A stretch of DNA of 64,000 bases, from NCBI GenBank assembly GCA_947247005.1, contig OX365953.1:377001-441000 (forward strand), written 5' to 3'. The DNA comes from Spisula solida. Lineage: Eukaryota; Mollusca; Bivalvia; Venerida; Mactridae. The notes beneath the pieces were generated by a model. The model was not told where the DNA came from and did no database searches. It saw nothing but the letters and a program-made list of their open reading frames with translations. The position numbers and the translations under genes are program-made. Positions within the stretch are counted from its first letter, which is position 1. Each line of letters opens with the position of its first letter. Shown here piece by piece: positions 1 through 12,800 of this stretch.

Positions 1-125
1 AAACCGTTGAATTTTGACACGTCTTTACTGTTTGGTAAAAATGTTGGAATGGCGAAGGTGACAGTGCGCGGATTTTCCTCTTTCCGGTGAAAACACGTGA
101 TATAAATGACTTGTAGGAGTATATA

Positions 126-162
126 CGTGTTTTTACGGACAATATATATCCGTAAAAACACG
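126..162. repeat. Perfect 14-bp inverted repeat, 9-bp loop
   Basis: CGTGTTTTTACGGA at 126-139 is exactly reverse-complementary to TCCGTAAAAACACG at 149-162. It could be the tip of a foldback transposon or a cruciform-forming site. Nothing nearby decides between these. Confidence 0.7.
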
Positions 163-546
163 GACATTGTGTGTATTTATTGACTATCTATAAAAATGGC
201 ATTATTCTAGACCTGTCAACTAGTTTGGGGCGAGTTTTGATTTGCCTCTTCAATCTATACCAAACGATCTGAATAATATTAAGGTCCGGGCTCTTGGCTA
301 GCTACGCTATGGAATGAAAACGATTTCTGGCCTTATATTTACTCAAAACACGGGCTCTATCTATAGGGGTATACACCTTCGCATAAAAAGCTTGCTGATG
401 AAATCAATGTACAACTGGCCAGAGGTTATCTTCTAGTATTTTAATTTAACCTTTGGTATTTATGTTTCAATCTACCACAGTTAATATGCGGATTGAGTCC
501 GTTTTCTGTTGTCTTTAACCATCCTCAAAGGTTGTGGACGTCACGC

Positions 547-747
547 TCAGGGAATTTTTACTTGAACGCCCTTTCTCGGAAGATTCTCTGTTTTGTCACA
601 TCGCCTAAAACTATTTAAAATACCTGACAGTGTAGTTGTAGGCATGCCTATCCTATGTGATATATTCGTCTGTGAGATTCCTAAGTAAAATAGCCAAACT
701 ACAGCTTCGTTTATACCATGTGTGAGTAATTTATGCCTCTCTACCAT
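547..747 (-). pseudogene. Tc1-like transposase N-terminal (HTH) remnant
   Basis: The 66-residue minus-strand reading frame has the layout of the first DNA-binding helix-turn-helix of Tc1-family transposases: a hydrophobic-helix segment, then GISQTNISHRIGMPTTTLS, then a basic RKG segment where the family has its GRP/RKG linker. No catalytic DDE domain follows in this frame, so this is a fragment. The assignment rests on pattern only. Confidence 0.4.
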
Positions 748-784
748 GTTTGTTTACCTCGAAATGAAAGTATATCCCAGATGC

Positions 785-930
785 TTGTTTTGACATTTAT
801 TGCGTCATATATGACGTCATGACGTAGAAAAATATTTTAATCGTCTAAGGGACACAATCCCTACACTTTTTAGATAATGGGACGTCATTTAGTTCTCCCC
901 CTTAATATCAAACGTCATGATGACGTTCAC
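785..930. promoter_or_regulatory. Cluster of CRE/ATF-like palindromes
   Basis: A consensus TGACGTCA lies at 812-819. Additional GACGTCA/ACGTCAT half sites occur at about 821-825, 881-887 and 911-927. In metazoans TGACGTCA binds CREB/ATF-type bZIP proteins. The clustering 2.8 kb upstream of gene A could be regulatory or could be a repeat remnant. Confidence 0.3.
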
Positions 931-1619
931 TTGTGTTCGTGATTTCTGATAGTAATTGGCGTGCGCGAATCCTCTTCTACTTTTTTTTCTTCCAAGTATA
1001 GGAGGGATTCAGAAATAGAGAAAGTGCTAAAAATAGATTTACTGATAACAACTGACCACAGCAACGGTTATCATTTGTATAGAATTTGTACCGTAAGGTG
1101 TGTAATATAGTAGCAATTAAAACTCAAAGGAGTTAATTAACACTGTTGTGATATAATGTGTATGTGAGTTACTACTGTGGAAAAAATTGGTGGGAGGTAC
1201 GTACCATCATCAGTGGACTTCAATAGTACAATCACCAACAAAATTACAAATCTTAGAAGGAAACTCGCCAAGCATCCACCTGTGTAGGTGTTTGTAGTGA
1301 TTATAAAAAAGGATGCATGTACATTTCTGTCAGGTTTAAACATTCACACAGTCTTAAAATGTGCATATAAGTTTGAGTTCTTTCTCCAAAAAGTGCTTGA
1401 AAATGAAAAACAAAACTTTGGACAATATTACTTTTAGAAGTGGACATCCAACAGAAGAGATTGTGAGAGGATTTGTGATTGACTGTGTAAATATTATAAT
1501 GAATGTTTGCTTTTATGAAAGCACCATGCATGGTGGTATTGATTTACATTAAAGAATTTCAATTCAAATTTTAGAATCTGTTTATATAGATGTAGTTATT
1601 CTAGCCATATTTTGACAAC

Positions 1620-1935
1620 AGTTTTCTAAAAGTTTTTTAGCAGTTCAATTGAACTTCTAATTGATCATGTGACATTTTTGGGCGTGTCTTTTTCCATATA
1701 AGGGGACGGTTAAGCAGTTTCTTAGCAGTTATTTGGAATCTAATTTGCATATTTCGTGAAAATAACTGCCTGTGAACTGCTTGAGTACTGCTTAGAAACT
1801 GTTCTCAATCTGTGATGCCTAAAAAACTGCCTAATTTTTACTATGCTACTGCTAGCTCTTGAAGGTTAGTGAACTTCTAAATAACTGTTAAAAACAAGAA
1901 CTGTGAAGGCTAAAAAACTGCCAAGAAACTGCCTT
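1620..1935. repeat. Degenerate AACTGC/GCAGTT-rich block
   Basis: The word AACTGC or its reverse complement recurs more than ten times in both orientations. The ends are loosely inverted: TTTTTTAGCAGTTC near 1635 against GGCTAAAAAACTGCC near 1908. This suggests an old foldback element. Confidence 0.4.
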
Positions 1936-3689
1936 TCATTTTGACTTGGGACTAGAGCTTAAGAGTGAAAGAGAGAGAGTTTTGAACTAGTCAACTTCAG
2001 AATAGCTCAAACGTACCGTGGTGTATACTAAATTTAACAGAAATAGCAACAGAGAGAAACAGCTCTTCAACTAAACAGATTCTCCAGACACAGCCGCGTA
2101 GCTCAACAATACAACTTCAAACCAGTAGAACAACACCAGTAAACCTAACACAGACTCATGTATGACTCAGCTTTGAACAACAAGACACCTTGTGACACCT
2201 TGTAACGTTTCCAGCTACCACTAACAATAGTTCGCCCTAACCTCCTAACCAGACGAACAAAATCCACTGTCGTCTAAACCACTAGAAACACGCTACCTCA
2301 AACACCCACAAAAGACGTACTGTCTATGCTGCTTCTCAGACGTCACGTTAATCTAACTGCGCAGACAGCAAGAGCCAAACGCTGGTCCAACAGAATTATC
2401 ACTTCGTTCTACCAATGAAATCAACTTTCACTATCTCAACTAGTCTAACCAAAACCCAGCAGTACCATCTATGCCCAATCGAGCACCCTTGCGAGTAGGA
2501 CGATTCCGTATATAGTGGCACCACACGAAGCTTCAGCCAGACTAACTATCAACTAACTAAAAACTCGGCCACCAAATCCGGACGACCACCAATCCGGACA
2601 GACTCAAAAACGCTTTATAGCGGCCATTAATTTTGATCATCTGTTGTCAATCAATTAGACGCTTGATTTTTGTCAACACAACAAAGTAGCAACGATTAAA
2701 GTTAAATATTTTACAAGAAATGTCGCATTTATTTTCGTCTGCACTCGCGAAGCTTGTTTACATTACGGGGGAAGTCGAAAATAGTTTAACTGCTCATGTG
2801 CAATACATCTGCGCAGCCCCGAAATGTAAACTACTGTCCTTGGTAAGCCGATGCAATGTTTTCTAACAGATAAACCAGGAAAATATAGCTTTAGTAAAGT
2901 ACGTCAGAGTTTCAAAAACATTGTACAATGTCATTTTGTATCAAAATGCCCGCTTAGAAAAGTGAACGTTTAACATTTTACTGCTAAGTTTCGATCGATA
3001 TTTTTCCAATATTCACGGGAGATAAATCGTACAAATTTTGTACAAACCGTTTACTTGTGCTCTTCCTTGATTCATTACACAGTTTAATTCGATATTTAAC
3101 GCCTTTTGAATGCGACAACACAGTGTCCGGATTGATGGTCCTGTTGGACTTAATATTGAGGTGATGAAGTGACCCCTACAACGGCCCTCAAAAATGCACT
3201 TGAGCTATTTTAAGAAGTAAACAAATTAGCTCTTCAGTTCAGAGACGAACCTAGCTTCGTTCAGGTGAAATTTCAATGACTTGATTTACACATTTCTCGA
3301 GTTATCGTGAAAAATATGCCATAAGTGTCCGGATGTAAGACGCCTGCCAGTATGAGCACATAAGTTATTAAATAGGTCAAGACAACTAAAACTGCAAACC
3401 AAACAATGGGTTTTCTTCGCAGGAACATAAAGGTCAAGTCCAAGTCCATTAAGTCCCTCGCTTACCAGACTCTAGTGTCAGACTCCAGGTAGAATATGCT
3501 TCAAGGTTTGGTCCCCACATACCCAAAGCCAGATTGATCAAATTGAGGCCTAGGCAGCAGCCAGCTAGCCAGATAGATCATGTCCCCAAGAACTGCTAGT
3601 GTATCTCATTATGCTAAGCTCCCTTGACGATATAAGGCCATGTTAGTTCACTTGTTTTCATATCTTAACACTTTAGTCTTATAATTCAG

Positions 3690-3874
3690 ATATAACATTA
3701 TGGTGTCTGAAAGGAGTGATTCAGGTGTCCGAGGAGAAAGTGAACCTCGTCTCCCAATGCCACCTATTGGAAAAGGTATGTCAGCTGACGAAACTACTTT
3801 CAAGGACAGAAAAGGATTTGGAAGTACTTTGATGATGTCCCCGGATCTTGCAGAAGGTGAACATTTGTATACTG
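3690..3874 (+). CDS. Gene A exon 1 (coding from 3700)
   Basis: The acceptor TATAATTCAG precedes 3690 and the donor GTAAGA follows 3874. The exon ends in phase 1. It encodes 58 residues rich in Ser, Gly, Pro and charged residues, with no recognised domain. The frame stays open back to the acceptor, so the ATG at 3700 is the likely start (strong context) but an upstream coding exon is not excluded. Confidence 0.6.
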
Positions 3875-6800
3875 GTAAGACTAAGTAACTCAATTTATAA
3901 CTTAATTGCCTCTGTATAGACAATTTCTGATTTTGAATATTTCCTATCCCATGAATGTCAGAGGTTTCATGCATCTTTGGTCCAAAATATAGTCCCTTAA
4001 CTTGAGCAATGCCAAGTACAAAGTCATCAGACCATTAACCCCAAATAAAGTTTCAATAAATTTGGTCCAAATTTTGCATTAAAAAGTGTTTATGTACAGT
4101 GCTGTAGGGTAATTCTGCGCACCTAAGAGGCATTTGTCTTTCATATTTGAGACTATTGTATTCGTAGAATGAATTGTGGCGCTGTTTGAATAGAAACATC
4201 ATTCATTTGCAAGTGTAAACAATGCAAAAGGTCATATGTATGTTAAACTAGGTCAAATGTCGTCATTAAACAAGATGGCTGCTGGTTTACATGACGGTAT
4301 TTTTGTCTGCTAATTCTGCGTATGCGGAATTGTGATTTGTATTTATCTGTTTAAAAGATTGGACTGACAACATATTTAACACAGAAAAGAAAGAATAAAT
4401 CATCGAGATAAAATCGACAAAAAAAGAAAGCTTGTCATCCTTTAGAAAAATGTATTTCAGTTATGTATCACGTGATATGTCTTATTACTGAAAATCGTCG
4501 TTGGTACACATTTTCGTAGAAATACTAATTTGTGATGGTAAGACTTGTCATATAAGTAACAAACATGCACAAAAACACTCTAGGACCAAAGAACAGGGGT
4601 GTCAATTTTCCGGATTTATCCGGAATTCCGGATTTGTCTATACTTAAAGAGCTATGCTTTCTGACAAAAACAAAAGTTATTTGATGAAAATATCTCAAGA
4701 TATGGCAAAGTTATGGTCAATTATATCTGCTCTGAAGGATTATCTTCAATAAAAAGTTTGAAAAACTGAGTTATGTATGGTTGACAGCCTCTAGTTTGTC
4801 AAAAATGGTCAGCCGCATATGATTTTCAGGATTTTTAATTTGGCTCTGTTGACACCCCCAGGAAAGAAAAACGATCCCTGGAATATGCAAATTAAGGTGC
4901 CCAGATTTACCCCATGCGCAGAATTAGCCGAAACGACTGTAAGTCCTTGAATCCAATGATAGACTATTAAAATATCCTTTCCATTTTACAGGTCAGCAGG
5001 AAACTGGCAAAGAAACAAGTGGAGTCAAGCCAAAACTCCATGATTCAGTAAGTTTTTAGCTCAACTGTCACACAGCGACAGCTCTGACACCTGTCACTAA
5101 GTGACAGGATGAGCTTTTTTGATTGCTAGTCGTACGTCCGTCGTCTGTTCACATTTCTTGTGAACACATTAGAGGACACATTTATAGCACAATCTTCATG
5201 AAATTGGTCAGACTGTTTGTCTCCATGAAATCTAGGTCAAGTTCGAAACTGGGTCATTCGGGGTCAAAAACTAGGTAAATAGGTCAAATCTTAGAAAAAG
5301 CTTGTGAACACATTACAGGACACAATTATGGACCAATCTTCATAAAACTTGGTCAGAATGTTTGTCTCCATGAAATTTAGGTCAAGTTTGAAACTGGGTC
5401 ATGTGGGGTCAAAAACTAGGTAACTAGGTCAAATCATAGAAAAACCTTGTTTACGCACGAGAGGTCACAATCTTTAAAAAACGTAGTCACAATAATTATC
5501 TCAACCAAATCTAAGGTCAATTTTGACATTGAGTCAACTGGGATCAAAAACTAGAACAACTTAGAAGTTGTAAATGATTTCTTAGGTCACCATATGAACA
5601 AGGCCTGCATGAACAACTATCAAAGACAGGTGAGTAACTTTGGGCCCATTTGTTTCTTGATAACTTGCAAACCATTACATATATTGACTTCGAAGTTTAA
5701 GCTTAAGTTCACAACAAAAGCATGCTAATGTATGACAAGTTACATATCTCTAGCTACAATATTAGAAGAATTATGGCCCTTTGTTCAATTCTAATTTTGC
5801 ATGTTTGTTTCTTCATAACTTCAAAACCATAATAGATATTCATAAAAAACTTGCTATACATATTGCCAGTGATTATATACATATCTGAAGTAAAGGGCAA
5901 CAACTCTTGCTTTAATAAATTTTGACTTACCTTTTCAACTTCAAAAACTTTAAAATTGGCCATAGTTCAAAAACTGTACAAGATATTCAAATGAAACTGA
6001 CTAATATTGACTACAACAATAAGTACATGTACATGTTTGTCGAGCAAAAAACAATACTCACATTTGAAGCAAAGGGCAACAACTCTAGCTTAAATAAATT
6101 TTGAATGATTCCTTTATACTCTTGTGCTCTGTGTACTTCCATCTTGCAATCAATGTTTACCATTCAGGATGATGTAGGAACAGGACAATGTCAATGAAAC
6201 CAATGTCATTATTAAATGGAATTAAGTGTGCAAATTTAGTATTTATCACATAAATACCATGATCTTTCATGTGAGAACAAATGACGGAACAATGTTCTCC
6301 AACACGTGTGATAACAAATGCATGACGTCTATAGCCTTTCGGCGCGAGACCGTAACGTCGTCAGCTTAAAATCGTTATTGCTGACGTTCTTGTGACTCGG
6401 TAACTATGGTAATGTGATAAAAGAATCCACCACTCGTTGTCTTTGGGATCACCATTTCTTAAACTCGTCACGAAAAAAAATTATTAAGCTCGCCAAAGGC
6501 TCGCTTTATAACCTGTGTTTTCTAGACTCATTTAAGAAATGTTGATCTCCAAAGACAACTCATGACGGATCCTATATATACCAAAAATAAGATCAAACTT
6601 AACTTAATAAAAGTAAAAGTCCATCATGGTTTCTATATTAGAATTTAAACCTTTGCTTGTCCAACAGCTATGATGTTATTTTAGAAGGAAGTGAATTACT
6701 TTATTTCAGGCATCAGTACATGCATAGATATGACTTTGTTATAAAATTGCAACAAATAGCACTGGTAATTATCAGTCTTTTCCTTTACTCCATCGATCCA

Positions 6801-9800
6801 CTTGTGAAATTTATTAAAAACGGTAAACCCCCTATGTTTATGACAATCAAATATGTTTATATGATGTTATTGATATATATTTCAGAAAGAAATAGCTGTT
6901 ATATTGCATACTAAGCAAGGAGCAGCTAAATCATCTCCAAAGATGATGAAAGGGAATGATGAAGAAATAAAGCCAGAGGAACAAGGGGTCCTCAAGTCAG
7001 AAGCAGCCAGTCCAGCCAAAAGCGTGAAACAAGCAATTGTTACACAACTAGCTAAAGGTATAATTATGCCTCCATCTTTGATGAGGGGGTATATAACTTT
7101 GCATATGAAGGTTGCCCTGTCTGTCTGTTGGTAGACCAAATGGTTTCTGTTCAAATACTCAAGAATGCTTTGCCCTAGGATCTTCAAAACTTTACATGGA
7201 GGTTGGTCATCAACAGTATTGATTTTGAGGTCAGTAGGTCAAAGGTCAAGGTCATTTCTAACTTGGGTTGCCATGGGGGCATACATGTTTTACAAACATC
7301 TCTTGTTATATAAAAAGATAAGAACATATTGGACAGGGAAGGCAGCACTCAACAGAAACAGCAGAGCACAAAAAGGAGCTTACATTAATGAATGTTTTCA
7401 TCATTCTATCAGTACATTAAGAGATTTATTTTCTCCTCTTGTGTTGTCAAGTCACCCTCATGCTGGAGAAACTTAATGATTTTTAGTTCGATGTTAAGAA
7501 GAAAAAAGTCCAGCTATATTCTTGATGGGATTGTCTGCTTGTGCGTTGGTTAAGTTTATTTTCAGAGTCATTTGCTCAAAGACTATCTAAGGTATTCACT
7601 TGAAACTCAATATAGTTATTCACCATCACAAGGGGAGTCCATAGTAATAAGACTGGTAACCCTGTGACCTATATTTATGAGTTATCTGCCCTTGCTACTC
7701 TTAGAATTTTCACTCACAGATGAGCAAGGGTACTATCAAGTACGAGAATGTCAAGCGTCCAGCACTGGTAGGTGGTGCTCTTGTTAGCTCACCTGTCACA
7801 AAGTGACAGAGTGAGCTTTTGTGATCACTCTTCGTCCGTCGTCCGTCCGTCGTCCGTCCACAATTACTTGTGTAGACACTAGAGGCCACAGTTTTAGCTT
7901 AATCATTATGAAACTTGGTCACAATGATCATCTCAACAAAATCTAGGTCGAGTTCGATATTGGGTCATCCGGGGTCAAAAACTAGGTCACAAGGTTAAAT
8001 CATAGAAAAACCTTGTGAAGTCACTAGAGGTCACAATTTTAACTTAATCTTTATGAAACTTGGTCACAGTGATCATATCAACAAAATCTAGGTCAAGTTT
8101 GATATCGAGTCATCTGGGGTCAAAAACTAGGTCACAAGGTCAGATAATAGAAAAACCTTGTGTAGTCGCTAGAGGTCACAATTTGGTCTAATCTTTATAA
8201 AACTTGGTCACAATGATCATCTCAACAAAATCTAGGTCAAGTTCAATATTGGGTCATCCGGGGTCAAAAACTAGGTCACAAGGTCAAATCATAGATAAAC
8301 CTTGTGTAGTCAGTAGAGGTCACAATTTTTGTCTAATCTTTATGAAACTTGGTCACAATGATCATCTCAACAAAATCTAGGTCAAGTTCGATATTGAGTC
8401 ATCCGGGGTCAAAAACTAGGTCGCAAGGTCAAATCATAGTAAAACCTTGTGTAGTCACTAGAGGTCACAATTTTAATTTAATCTTTATGAAACTTGGCCA
8501 TAATGATCATATTAACAAAATCTAGGTCAAGTTTTATATCGGGTCATCTGGGGTCAAAAACAAGGTCACAAGGTCAGATAATAGAAAAACCTTGTGTAGT
8601 CGCTAGAGGTCACAATTTTGGCCTAATCTTTATGAAACTTGGTCACAATGATCATCTCAACACAACATAGGTCAAGTTCGATATTGGGTCATCCCGGGTC
8701 AATAACTAGGTCACAAGGTCAAATCATAGAAAAACTTTGTGTAGTCAGTAGAGGTCACAATTTTTGCCTAATTTTTATGAAACTTGTTCACAGTGATCAT
8801 CTCAACATTATCTAGGTCAAGTTTGATATTGGGTCATCCGGGGTCAAAAACTAGGTCACAAGGTCAAATCATAGAAAAACCTTGTGTAGTCACTAGAGGT
8901 CACAATTTTAACTTAATCTTTATGAAACTTGGTCACAGTGATCATATCAACAAAATCTAGGTCAAGTTTGATATCGAGTCATCTGGGGTCAAAAACTAGG
9001 TCACAAGGTCAGATAATAGAAAAACCTTGTGTAGTCGCTAGAGGTCACAATTTGGTCTAATCTTTATAAAACTTGGTCACAATGATCATCTCAACAAAAT
9101 CTAGGTCAAGTTCAATATTGGGTCATCCGGGGTCAAAAACTAGGTCACAAGGTCAAATCATAGATAAACCTTGTGTAGTCAGTAGAGGTCACAATTTTTG
9201 TCTAATCTTTATGAAACTTGGTCACAATGATCATCTCAACAAAATCTAGGTCAAGTTCGATATTGAGTCATCCGGGGTCAAAAACTAGGTCGCAAGGTCA
9301 AATCATAGTAAAACCTTGTGTAGTCACTAGAGGTCACAATTTTAATTTAATCTTTATGAAACTTGGTCATAATGATCATATTAACAAAATCTAGGTCAAG
9401 TTTTATATCGGGTCATCTGGGGTCAAAAACAAGGTCACAAGGTCAGATAATAGAAAAACCTTGTGTAGTCGCTAGAGGTCACAATTTTGGCCTAATCTTT
9501 ATGAAACTTGGTCACAATGATCATCTCAACACAACATAGGTCAAGTTCGATATTGGGTCATCCCGGGTCAATAACTAGGTCACAAGGTCAAATCATAGAA
9601 AAACTTTGTGTAGTCAGTAGAGGTCACAATTTTTGCCTAATTTTTATGAAACTTGTTCACAGTGATCATCTCAACATTATCTAGGTCAAGTTTGATATTG
9701 GGTCATCCGGGGTCAAAAACTAGGTCACAAGGTCAAATCATAGAAAAACCTTGTGTAGTCAGTAGAGGTCACAATTTTGACCTAAACTTTATGAAACTTG

Positions 9801-12800
9801 TACACAATGATCTTCTCAACAAAATCTAGGTCAAGTTTGATATTGGGTCATCCGGGGTCAAAAGCAAGGTTACAAGGTCAAATAATAAAAAAATATGTCA
9901 TTGGGTCTAAATGTTATGTAAATTTGTAAAGCATAAGAATACCTTGTACATGCAATAGAGGCTACCATTAAGGGTGCATGAACTACTAGGACAGGTGAGC
10001 GACCTATGGCCCTTTGGGCCCTCTTGTTGTAAATATAAGCATTGATGCTTGTGTTTTCAGAAAACAAGGTTGTTGTGAAAAGAGTTGTTGACAAGGGAAC
10101 AAAGGCTAAAGCTAAGACACCAATTAAGAAAGGAGCAGCTAAATCAGCTACAAAGAAAATGAATGATAAAGAAGCCGGTCCAGCCAAAAAAGTGAAACAA
10201 GTAATTGTTACAAAACCAGCTGAAGGTATAATTATGCCCCCCCCCCCCCCCTATCTTTGATGAGGGGGTATATTGCTTTGCACATCTAGGTCAGTCTGTC
10301 GGTTGACTAAATGGTTTCCGTTTAATAACTCAAGAATGTTTTGCCCTAGGATCTACAAACTTTACATGGAGGTTGGTCATCAACAGTAGATGACCCTTAT
10401 TAATTTTGAGGTCAGTAGGTCAAGGTCGTTTCTAACTTGGGTTGCCGTGGGGGCATACATGTTTTACAAACATCTGTTGTTATATAAAAAGATAAGAACA
10501 TATTGGACAGGGAGAAGGCAGCACTCAACAGAAACAGCAGAGCACAAAAAGGAGCTTACATTAATGAATGTTTTCATCATTCTATCAGTACATTAAGAGA
10601 TTTATTTTCTCCTCTTGTGTTGTCAAGTCACCCTCATGCTGGAGAAACTTAATGATTTTTAGTTCGATGTTAAGAAGAAAAAAGTCCAGCTATATTCTTG
10701 ATGGGATTGTCTGCTTGTGCGTTGGTTAAGTTTATTTTCAGAGTCATTTGCTCAAAGGCTATCTAAGGTATTCACTTGAAACTCAATATAGTTATTCACC
10801 ATCACAAGGGGAGTCCATAGTAATAAGACTGGTAACCCTGTGACCTATATTTATGAGTTATCTGCCCTTGTTACTCTTAGAATTTTCACTCACAGATGAG
10901 CAAGGGTACTATCAAGTACGAGAATGTCAAGCGTCCAGCACTGGTAGGTGGTGCTCTTGTTAGCTCACCTGTCACAAAGTGACAGAGTGAGCTTTTGTGA
11001 TCACTCTTTGTCCGTCGTCCGTCCACAATTACTTGTGTAGACACTAGAGGCCACAGTTTTAGCTTAATCATTATAAAACTTGGTCACAATGATCATCTCA
11101 ACAAAATCTAGGTCGAGTTCGATATTGAGTCATCCGGGGTCAAAAACTAGGTCACAAGGTCAAATCATAGAAAAACCTTGTGTAGTCACTAGAGGTCACA
11201 ATTTTAACTTAATCTTTATGAAACTTGGTCACAGTGATCATATCAACAAAATCTAGGTCAAGTTTGATATCGAGTCATCTGGGGTCAAAAACTAGGTCAC
11301 AAGGTCAGATAATAGAAAAACCTTGTGTAGTCGCTAGAGGTCACAATTTTGGCCTAATCTTTATAAAACTTGGTCACAATGATCATCTCAACAAAATCTA
11401 GGTCAAGTTCAATATTGGGTCACCCGGGGTCAAAAACTAGGTCACAAGGTCAAATCATAGATAAACCTTGTGTAGTCAGTAGAGGTCACAATTTTTGTCT
11501 AATCTTTATGAAACTTGGTCACAATGATCATCTCAACAAAATCTAGGTCAAGTTCGATATTGAGTCATCCGGGGTCAAAAACTAGGTCGCAAGGTCAAAT
11601 CATAGTAAAACCTTGTGTAGTCACTAGAGGTCACAATTTTAATTTAATCTTTATGAAACTTGGTCATAATGATCATATTAACAAAATCTAGGTCAAGTTT
11701 TATATCGGGTCATCTGGGGTCAAAAACAAGGTCACAAGGTCAGATAATAGAAAAACCTTGTGTAGTCGCTAGAGGTCACAATTTTGGCCTAATCTTTATG
11801 AAACTTGGTCACAATGATCATCTCAACACAACATAGGTCAAGTTCGATATTGGGTCATCCCGGGTCAATAACTAGGTCACAAGGTCAAATCATAGAAAAA
11901 CTTTGTGTAGTCAGTAGAGGTCACAATTTTGGCCTAATTTTTATAGAACTTGTTCACAGTGATCATCTCAACATTATCTAGGTCAAGTTTGATATTGGGT
12001 CATCCAGGGTCAAAAACTAGGTCACAAGGTCAAATCATAGAAAAACCTTGTGTAGTCAGTAGAGGTCACAATTTTGACCTAATCTTTATGAAACTTGTAC
12101 ACAATGATCTTCTCAACAAAATCTAGGTCAAGTTTGATATTGGGTCATCCGGGGTCAAAAGCAAGGTTACAAGGTCAAATAATAAAAAAATATGTCATTG
12201 GGTCTAAATGTTATGTAAATTTATAAAGCATAAGAATACCTTGTACATGCAATAGAGGCTACCATTAGGGGTGCATGAACTACTAGGACCGGTGAGCGAC
12301 CTATGGCCCTTTGGGCCCTCTTGTTTTAAATATAAGCATTGATGCTTGTGTTTTCAGAAAACAAGGTTGTTGTGAAAAGAGTTGTTGACAAGGGAACAAA
12401 GGCTAAAGCTAAGACACCAATTAAGAAAGGAGCAGCTAAATCAGCTGCAAAGAAAATGAATGATAAAGAAGCCGGTCCAGCCAAAAAAGTGAAACAAGCA
12501 ATTGTTACAAAACCAGCTGAAGGTATAATTATGCCCCCCCCCCCTATCTTTGATGAGGGGGTATATTGCTTTGCACATCTAGGTCAGTCTGTCGGTAGAC
12601 TAAATGGTTACTGTTTAATAACTCAATAATGTTTTGCCCTAGGATCTACAAACTTTACATGGAGGTTGGTCATCAACAGTAGATGACCCTTATTAATTTT
12701 GAGGTCAGTAGGTCAAGGTCGTTTCTAACTTGGGTTGCCGTGGGGGCATACATGTTTTACAAACATCTGTTGTTATATAAAAAGATAAGAACATATTGGA

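Larger units (their letters stand above)
1..3689. other. 5' region without a recognised intact gene
   Basis: No convincing host coding exon was found here. The stretch holds a perfect inverted repeat (126-162), a transposase helix-turn-helix remnant (547-747, minus), CRE-like palindromes around 812-930 and a degenerate AACTGC/GCAGTT-rich block (about 1620-1935). From about 1990 to 3689 I see only AT-rich unique-looking sequence. It may contain the promoter and 5' untranslated exon(s) of gene A, because the first coding exon begins with a splice acceptor at 3688-3689. Confidence 0.5.
7058..12522 (+). repeat. Recent tandem duplication carrying a coding exon and its intron
   Basis: Intron 7058-10060 plus exon 10061-10225 is repeated as intron 10226-12357 plus exon 12358-12522, with an exon-to-exon offset of 2,297 bp. 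The copies are almost identical. The first intron is ~870 bp longer because of an internal 869-bp tandem duplication (8021 onward equals 8890 onward). A third, truncated and more diverged intron start follows at 12523-12900. Exon 6886-7057 heads the first unit and is the older paralogue. Confidence 0.85.

Noticed and set aside
3411..3435. TTTTCTTCGCAG acceptor as a possible upstream exon
   Set aside because: No donor or open phase-compatible stretch of useful length follows.
6657..6914. 85-codon plus-strand ORF before exon 3
   Set aside because: It is intronic sequence running through the acceptor, and the same segment at 22650 is repetitive. Only the part after 6886 is supported as coding.
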